DNA from: Pterois miles
Taxonomy: Eukaryota; Chordata; Actinopteri; Perciformes; Scorpaenidae
Direction of reading: 5' to 3'
Assembly (NCBI GenBank): GCA_947000775.1
Contig: CAMQGK010000130.1
Location: 8,267,501 to 8,331,500 of the forward strand
Length of the DNA stretch: 64,000 nucleotides
Shown here: piece after piece, positions 56,871-64,000 of the stretch
Position numbering within the stretch: position 1 is the first letter of the stretch
How the letters are laid out: the number at the start of each line of letters is the position of its first letter
The notes under the pieces: model-generated
The model's input: the letters and a program-made list of their open reading frames with translations, nothing else
The model's database searches: none
What the model was told of the DNA's origin: nothing
Translations under genes and position numbers: made by a program

Positions 56871-59800
56871 AAGATGTACAGTATGAGTTGTGGCTGCTGC
56901 ACATCTAAATATAACATCCCTCTTAATCTAGTAAACACAGAGAGACTGGTTCAGTGCTTTCTTATTTTAAAAGACAGTAAATAACAGTGCATGCTTCAAC
57001 AACACATACAGCTGAGCATGAACTTTAAAGTATTTCTGTCCTTTATGATATTTTTATTTTTGAACTGATTGAATAACACTGCTGTTTAACATGTAGAAAT
57101 CAAGGCCGGTCAGTTTCCACTTGGGAGTGTGATCAATATTTGTTTTATTAGCATTTGTGAAGTTTTAGAATAACTAAACATGATGTACTGTTATTATTTA
57201 CTATGGGACACAAATTAATTGCAAAACAAAGTAGTTTTGTTGTTGCCAGGTGTTGAAAAATGTCTGCAGAGGATATTATCAGTATTACTCTATTATATGA
57301 GCCCAAGATTATTCCACAGATACAAACAAAAATGTAATTTAGATCGTTAGATAGTACTACCCATCTAGTGCAGTGCCTGTTCGTGGCATGGCCTTTTGGA
57401 GAGGGTTGATTGCTTGGCCCTGAGGAAGTGCTGCTTGCAGCATTGTCAAGAACCGCCCATCGCTCATTGACTTTGGGGGAAGTGATGATGAGTCAAGTTA
57501 GTATATCTAAAGCCTGTAGGAAGAGTGCAAGTCATTGATTCCAATTTTCATAGTGGCCAAACTGTGGTACTACAACTTCCATGTCATCACGTGATGCCAT
57601 TGGACCCAAAAAGACTTTTTCCCATCGACTTACATTGGGAAAGAGATGTCTGTCACTCAGCGGACAATTTTTTTGAGGTGACCCAACTTCCCAGTATGAA
57701 CACATGAATAGCCCTTATTAGGTTCTAAATGTTATAAAATGCACTAATAGCTGAATCCAGAGTTACTTCCTGTCCCCTGTTAATGTGAAGGAGACCCAGA
57801 ACAAGGGCTGGAGCGAGGACTAAACACTGTAACTGTTGTGACCGAGCGGACATTCCCGCATCAAGTTCCTCTGCATCCACTCCATGGACCCAGTGGATGC
57901 AGAGGATCACCAGAAGATCCAGTGTTTTTCCAGGCAGAAGCTGAGCCATTTTGGCTTCATGCACCACTGAGCAACTCCCATAGGAATGAACAGGGCCCAA
58001 CCTCCAATACTGTATCCAGATCTCTTAATAAATCCAATGCAAATCCAGCATCCAGCAGCAAACGTGAACAGCAGCATGTTTATTCAATCTTTATTTATAT
58101 TGTTGCGTGTTCAAATTGCACCAAATTCAACAATGCACACCTTGCGTTCCCAGCGATACACCCTCCAAGTGTGAAGTTGATCAAATGAGCAGTTCTCGAA
58201 ATACGTGAAGGACAAAGGAATGTGGGACAAAGGATGCTAATGATCAAGCTGCATGCTATGCTTGTGAGTGTTGACTGTTGTTTTTCATGACAGCACGGTA
58301 TCATCTGCATAGAGTGTAAAGTTCCAGTGATATCTTATACGCTAATGAATGATTGGTTACAAAATCTTGCATTTAGTTACTGTAGATGGGGTTCTAGCAA
58401 ATTGACTTAATATCTGCCTTTGTGAATCAGTTGTTTTGGACTGTGCATCTCCACACAATTTATTGTTAGCTCATTAAATATGTTTCCAATTTGGCAATTT
58501 TTAACATTCCTCAGTTTGCCCTTGTTATATTTCTCCATTCTTAATGAGGAAAGGCACTAATTCCCTTTAGTTTATACGTCTGTTGAATAAAAGAAAGGAG
58601 GAGCAAACGAGTGCAAAAGGGGAGAAGAAAATGGCTGAGACGGTGTCCACAGGGGGTGGGGGAGGGGGAGGAAGCGGATTAGGGAGGCGTAGAGAGTGTT
58701 TAATTAAAAAAGTTGCTCTGGTGAGTTGGCCATGCTCTGGTTTGCTGGAGGTTTGGAGGTCTGAATAGTAGCCACAGTCCTACTCAAATTCCTGCTAAAA
58801 CAGGGCTAATCCCTCATCAGGCCATCCCCCGATGGGGCCTCGGTGCACACTTCCAGCCGTGAAGGAGGCCAATCAGGAGGAACGGCTTTGACGGAATGGA
58901 AATGACCCTGGAGAGCGCTGCTGCCGAGGTCTTTGTCTCTCCTCCGTGTATTTTTTTCTTTCCTCAACCAACAAAAGAGATATCTCTCCACTGCTGGGGC
59001 TCTTTTCTAAAGGATTCCCCTGGACGGAGCTTCTAGGAGAGGAATCTAATTTATTTCGGAACAAGGGAAAGAAAGACGAGGGAGAAACGTAAAGAGAGCG
59101 ATGGGATTTCCTTTGAGTCCAACGAAAACATTATTAATAAAAAAGTGATACTGTATGTTTGGGTGTTTAAGACCAACTGCTGTGAACACGACAAACATGA
59201 CATTCGGACCATTAAAAAAATACCCCGACATGAAGGCTTGGCGAAAGGGAAATCTTGTATTTTATCGTCACTTTTATGGCCCTGTAATGTGGTACGGTGT
59301 CGCTCTCTTTTTTTTTTTTTTTGTAGCTTTTAGAAAATCTAAATGTTTTTCATCTAATATTCACCACATACATACAACACACAAACCTGCTGGAGATCTG
59401 AATTTTTCAGTGCAACATCACATAAAACCAGCGCAGAGCTGAATCTTTATTCCACCCCGGTAACTCCACATGCAAAAACAAACAAAACTGCACACAGAGT
59501 CACTCTCATTATCTCAGCACTGTGAGAACGGGGGCTTCTTTTTAACTGGGCGAATCCTCCTCTGAGGACGGCTGTCCTCTGCGTCGGCTGATCGATGCCT
59601 CTGATGTGAAAAGGGTTTTTGATCGGCGGCGGTTGTTATTGACAGCGGCCATCCTCCGCTCGCCTGAGACGCCGCACTTCAAAAGATAATACTCTCATTC
59701 GGACACAAACAAAGGGAGAAATTTATAGATCGGGTGTATGCACACATGTGAGGAGTTTGGCCCGAGGCGCTGTGCATCTCATGGCAGTGTAATTGCAGTA

Positions 59801-61138
59801 TATAAACCCAATATTGAGCTCTATTGTTTGCCTCAGTTCCTTCAGAAGTCTAAGTGGGAAAACAAAGCCATCATGAACTACATGCATTGTTCTAACTGGC
59901 TAAATAGACTGGTAGAGCTTCTGCTAGTGGCACAAACGTGGCCTTGATTAGAGGGTGAAATGCAAATTTATATCATTTTCTTTCTTACCTGCCTTAAGCT
60001 TTTTTTTTTTACCCAAAGCGACGAAGCAACGAAATGCTCAGTGTTTCCAGATCTCACGAGAGAAACAAGCAACCACGTCTATAGAAACAAACCCAAAAGA
60101 AGCAACCCTCCCCAAAAAAGCTGCAAAAAAGCCCAAAACAAGCGACCTAACTTACCTACCACAATATGAGTGAGAGGCAACTACTTGATCATCAACTACA
60201 ATGTATGAATTCAGTTTGGATTGAATGCAGTACATCGCATTATTGTCACTTTGTCACTTTACATTTCTTGTCAACTAAACTTAAAAAAACTGAACATTTC
60301 ATTGCATTCTTGCTTTTCATTTTTGGCTTGTATTTTTGCATTTTTCAACTAAACTTGAAGAAACTGCACATTTTATTTTATTTTTGCATTTAATTTCTGC
60401 AGCAACCATGACTCCAATATCAAGCCTCATTTGGAGAGAATGATGCTGCGTTCCTTTTGTTTTTCAGCGCTAGCATTTTGAACCATCTGCATGATGTACT
60501 AATATATCACACTTACAAAAACGGCAAACTGCTTTTGAATCGAGCTGTCTGCTGTGTACTAGATCACTTTAGGTGAGGAACACTTTAGAAACAAGGCTGA
60601 AAAAGCACAACCCATGACTACCAGTATTCCTAAGCAACTTTTCATGAAAATGAGCCCAGAGTCGCTTCTTGGCACCGCCGTCCATGGCTTCTCCCTCCCT
60701 TCACTCTCTCCTTCCCAACAGCTCTCCGCTCACTTCCCTTCCACGCATCTCCTCGTGTTTGCTCATGATTTAAAAAGCTGTTCATTATTCATGGGCCTTC
60801 TCTGTTGGCATATTGACCGTACTAAGCCTTTAACTTGATCAAATAGTCTTAGGCAGCGAGCTGCCCTGCGTGACCCGCTGCCAGAGGGCACTCCAGCAGT
60901 CAGTGCAATTAAGAATCAAGGAGATGGGCGCAAGTAAATGAAGCTTTAACCTCGCTCTCTTGATGCTGTATCACATGTTGGTTTAAAATCAAAAGCTGCT
61001 ATGTACAGCTTGTGCTCATACACACACAGCATACTTCAAAACTTTCCCTCAGCAGGCTCTTAATCAATATTTCAATGTGGGTAGGCTCTCAAATCTATAA
61101 TACATGCATCTCTATCTCTATTTCCCTATCTCTACCAG

Positions 61139-61232
61139 GGAAATGCGCGAGTTTGCCAACGGATCTGTGTGCCTTGAGTGTGATAGCCAGTGTGAGAAGA
61201 TGGATGGGAACACCATGACATGTCTTGGCCAG
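61139..61232 (+). CDS. erbb4: erbb4 exon 14 (domain IV)
   Basis: This exon of 94 nt encodes (G)EMREFANGSVCLECDSQCEK then MDGNTMTCLGQ, aligning with ERBB4 [20 protein letters not shown] and the following residues. The acceptor is TCTCTACCAG and the donor CCAG|GTAAGA. Phase is 2 in, 0 out. It is one codon longer than the 91 nt I recall for the human exon; the extra residue falls in the variable DGNTMT/Q region. NGS is a potential glycosylation site. Exon 15 is not found before the end of the window. Confidence 0.95.
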
Positions 61233-64000
61233 GTAAGAATCCTCTTCAGATACCTTCAAACTTCCTTTTCACTTAATGATACGAGACTTTTCACTTTTAG
61301 ATTAAAACCACTTCCTCTCATTTTTCTGCTCAAGATAGTCCCATATCTTTGTGAGTGCTAAAGTGAATTTCCAACTTATTTGTGGGAGTCTATCTGTTTT
61401 GCACGCAGGATTTCAGAAGATATAAGTGCTGTGTTTGCAAAGGTGAATGGTAGGTTAATGGGAGGAATGATAAACTACTGTGGCTACTTTAGGAGGCATG
61501 CTTTGGCAAGCACACACACACACAGTCAAAACAGCAAAATGAGATTAGTTTCTGACCTTCCCATAAAGTCACTTTTAGAGTCTTGGATGTGATCACACCA
61601 CAAATCCGAAATGTTCGAATTTCCCTTTTGAATGTCAGGAGAGATGCACGCAAAAATAAAACATCAAATGAGGCATCAATAACAGCATCCTTAAAGTGAA
61701 AGTAGAGTACTTCATTCAATACCCATCATGTGAATGGCAGCTGTGTGAGAGTCCCACTGGCAAGCTCGCAGAGCTGTTCGTTCCCTCCACGCCCCAGCTC
61801 AAAGCCGCCGCAGGCCACTCCACTCCAATCACTCACCACTGCCTCAAAAAAGCTGCGTCGTATTTTCATTCCGGCTGTAGGCTAGCAGATATACTTTTAT
61901 TAACATTTGAAGCTTCTATTGAGGTTTTCGGATGAAGCTTTGAATGTCTTGGGTTAGAGGTTAGGGTTAAGGTCACAATAAAAACAAACTCAATTTGAAT
62001 AAAGTGATTCATCGGATTAGATGAACCGTTCGTCTCAGCGTTCATTAATGAATATAACTCATCAGTTTTGTTTGATCGCTTCTCGACTGCTGCTTTAATA
62101 TCGGTGCATCCTTTGTGTGTGTGGGAAATGAAAAAGCTAAACACCACAAAATATGGATTTAAGCAGAATATTTTGGTAGTAGGGCTACGGCCGCAAATTT
62201 CTTCAACGCTTTAATGCAGTCATTCTTCGATTCAATTGCTGCCAGAATGAATCTGACCTGGATGAATGAGAACATTCACAGAATTAATGCAGTCAGTCTT
62301 TCAGAGGTAAACCAACAAACCACAATGAGCCAAAACGAGAAAGTAGAAAATGGCGGAAGGTCAGCGTGGATACGACCTGCACCCTCACACGTGAAATCCA
62401 GAGACATAAACACTACACATCCAGTAAAGGATGGAAACACTTTTGGGTTTCACACATTGTCAGGAAAAGCAGAGCTAGACATCACGGCTAACGCTGCGTG
62501 CTAACTCTGACATAGACAGGATACGGTAACATGTGGCGGTAACATGCGGTCAAGCCAGCTGTCACTCATCTCTGTGGTGAAATTGGCCGACACTATGACT
62601 GTAGAGCACCCATATACTGATATTTATGTTAAATGCATTCAAACAGCCCTGATGGAGCAGGAGGGAGAGCTAGCGACAGACTTGGCAAAGTTAGCGGAAG
62701 TATGCACATGTCCGGCTAACTGTATATGCAAAATACATATATGGAAATAAGATTGATTGGGTTGTATTCACCAGAAGTATTGAACATTGCATGCCCCTTA
62801 TAAATAAAAATAAAATACCATTAATTTGTGAGAAAAATGTCTTTATTCTTTGATTTTTGGGTTGCTGGAAAAAAATGTGATAAATGATGCCTGGCTTCAG
62901 GACATCTCTGACTAAAAACATGCCGAAAATCCAACATTTTTTCTGTATTAATGAAGATATTATAGAAAGTAAACGTCCCTAGAAGTGTGTGATTCATCTT
63001 TTTCTCGTGGCCTAAAGAGAGTTAAAAAAGTTAACAAAAATCACAGTAAATCACAATACATATCGAGTATCGTGATAGTATTGAATCTGGAGCTAGGTGT
63101 ATCGTCCCAGCCCTACCTTTATAAATGTACGTCTTCAGCTGAAAGCCACAGATAGGGAGGGGATGTCAGAAAGCACAGAGACGCTGGCGGACTAGCACAT
63201 CTTGCCCTTTATCCTTCAGGGGTCGTGAGCCAAAAAGGGTTTGACGCGTCTGCTATACCACCATACATAATTTAACACAACATTACAAAAAGTTGTACTG
63301 AAACGCGCCGCATGACTTATTCTGTGGAATTTAGTAGTTTAGTGTGTGAGTAACCTTTTATGACCGTCCCGTGGAGACAGAGAGCGGGAATAAGAGATGA
63401 AGAGGGAGGGAGACTCCTCAAGGATGCACAGAAGAGGCGGCTTGACTTTGAGATGCTGGTCACAGCCGAGTAGTAAATAACACCGGAGTCAATCATCCGC
63501 AGGCGCTCTCACGCACAAACACATGCGGCGGGATGCATTTCGTTCGTGCATGCACACAGACACGCAATGCGAGAATAATGTTTATTGATGGCGTGCGTCT
63601 CGATGTGTCAAACTGTGAGAGGCTGTCCATCAGGTCGCCACGGTCGTCATTAGCGACGGAGCGCGGCGCCAAAACTCCCAGAATACAACGCACACGTTTT
63701 CGCACGATTGTAAGTTCACCCACTGCGATTGCACCAGTCATCATAAACTCACAGTCGTGCAGACACGCCACACACACACACACATGGCGCTACCCATTTT
63801 ACTTATTCATGATCCCGCTGCAGCTGAGCTCGTGCTCAGTCACCACTTGTCATCTCCATCACACTGGATGCGCCGCGCTTTGACATGACCTGATTCCTTA
63901 TGCGTTTTGCCAATTTGAGCAGGGGCGCAGCGGAATACACTCTCAGCAATTTTCACTCAACACATTATAAATCACTGAATGGGATTCATGCGGGGTCCCG
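61233..64000 (+). other. erbb4: erbb4 intron 14 (5' part)
   Basis: Starts with the exon 14 donor GTAAGA and runs to the window end with no further ERBB exon. A family F repeat lies inverted at 62790-63112. Short CA tracts are at about 61510-61523 and 63768-63783. The final kilobase is richer in CG dinucleotides (for example 63525-63670) without a supported gene. Confidence 0.8.
62790..63112 (-). repeat. Dispersed repeat family F, copy 2 (inverted)
   Basis: Read on the minus strand, it starts GGGCTGGGACGATACACCTA and passes through CACACTTCTAGGGACG, AGGCATCATTTATCACATTT and AAAGAATAAAGACATTTTTC, the same order as 50947-51290. Confidence 0.72.

Larger units (their letters stand above)
54429..61138 (+). 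other. erbb4: erbb4 intron 13
   Basis: Intron of 6710 bp. Family B repeats occupy 56026-56573 and 56600-56870. The segment about 57360-58000 looks repeat-derived (TGTCACTCAGCGGACAATTT and inverted short words) but its family is not clear. A G-rich tract GGGGGTGGGGGAGGGGG is at about 58653-58670. A 203-codon minus-strand frame at 54960-55571 matches nothing I recognise. From 58700 to 61130 no repeat or gene is recognised. Confidence 0.85.

Overview
The window is vertebrate genomic DNA, almost certainly from a teleost fish. It holds the middle of one split gene on the + strand: an ERBB4-type receptor tyrosine kinase (erbb4; the teleost a/b paralogue cannot be told from the sequence). Twelve consecutive coding exons are readable. 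By comparison with EGFR/ERBB4 they are exons 3 to 14. They encode the extracellular region from within domain I (L1), through the cysteine-rich domain II with its dimerisation arm and the ligand-binding domain III (L2), into domain IV. All twelve have matching splice phases and join into one uninterrupted frame of 1488 nt, or 1482 nt if an alternative acceptor at exon 12 is used. The signal peptide, start codon, exons 1-2, transmembrane segment, kinase domain and C-tail lie outside the window.

Layout: 1-13319 is the 3' part of intron 2. Exon 3 is at 13320-13506, followed by a 25.4-kb intron 3 (13507-38899). Exons 4-8 lie between 38900 and 44088, exons 9-12 between 47341 and 50874, exon 13 at 54296-54428 and exon 14 at 61139-61232. 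From there to 64000 is intron 14. No second protein-coding gene, tRNA gene, rRNA gene or CRISPR array is supported. Almost every other open reading frame is an intronic or repeat-derived chance frame.

The introns are a typical fish repeat landscape. They contain a decayed Tc1/mariner element, several TIR-bearing DNA elements (some nested), tRNA-derived SINEs, a LINE-type 3' tail, at least four dispersed families present in two to four copies in this window, simple repeats, and two large minisatellites (43-bp unit at 24.6-25.3 kb; 30/60-bp unit at 35.7-36.5 kb). Some sit next to exons: a (CA)n tract starts 7 nt after the exon 6 donor, and a TIR element ends about 93 nt before exon 10.

I did not find a previously undescribed biological system. 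The observations most worth checking are the tandem acceptor at exon 12, the CA tract in the exon 6 donor region, the nested transposon stacks with recognisable empty-site copies, and the coding-like minisatellite. Family names for repeats are from memory of fish repeat types, not from a database search.
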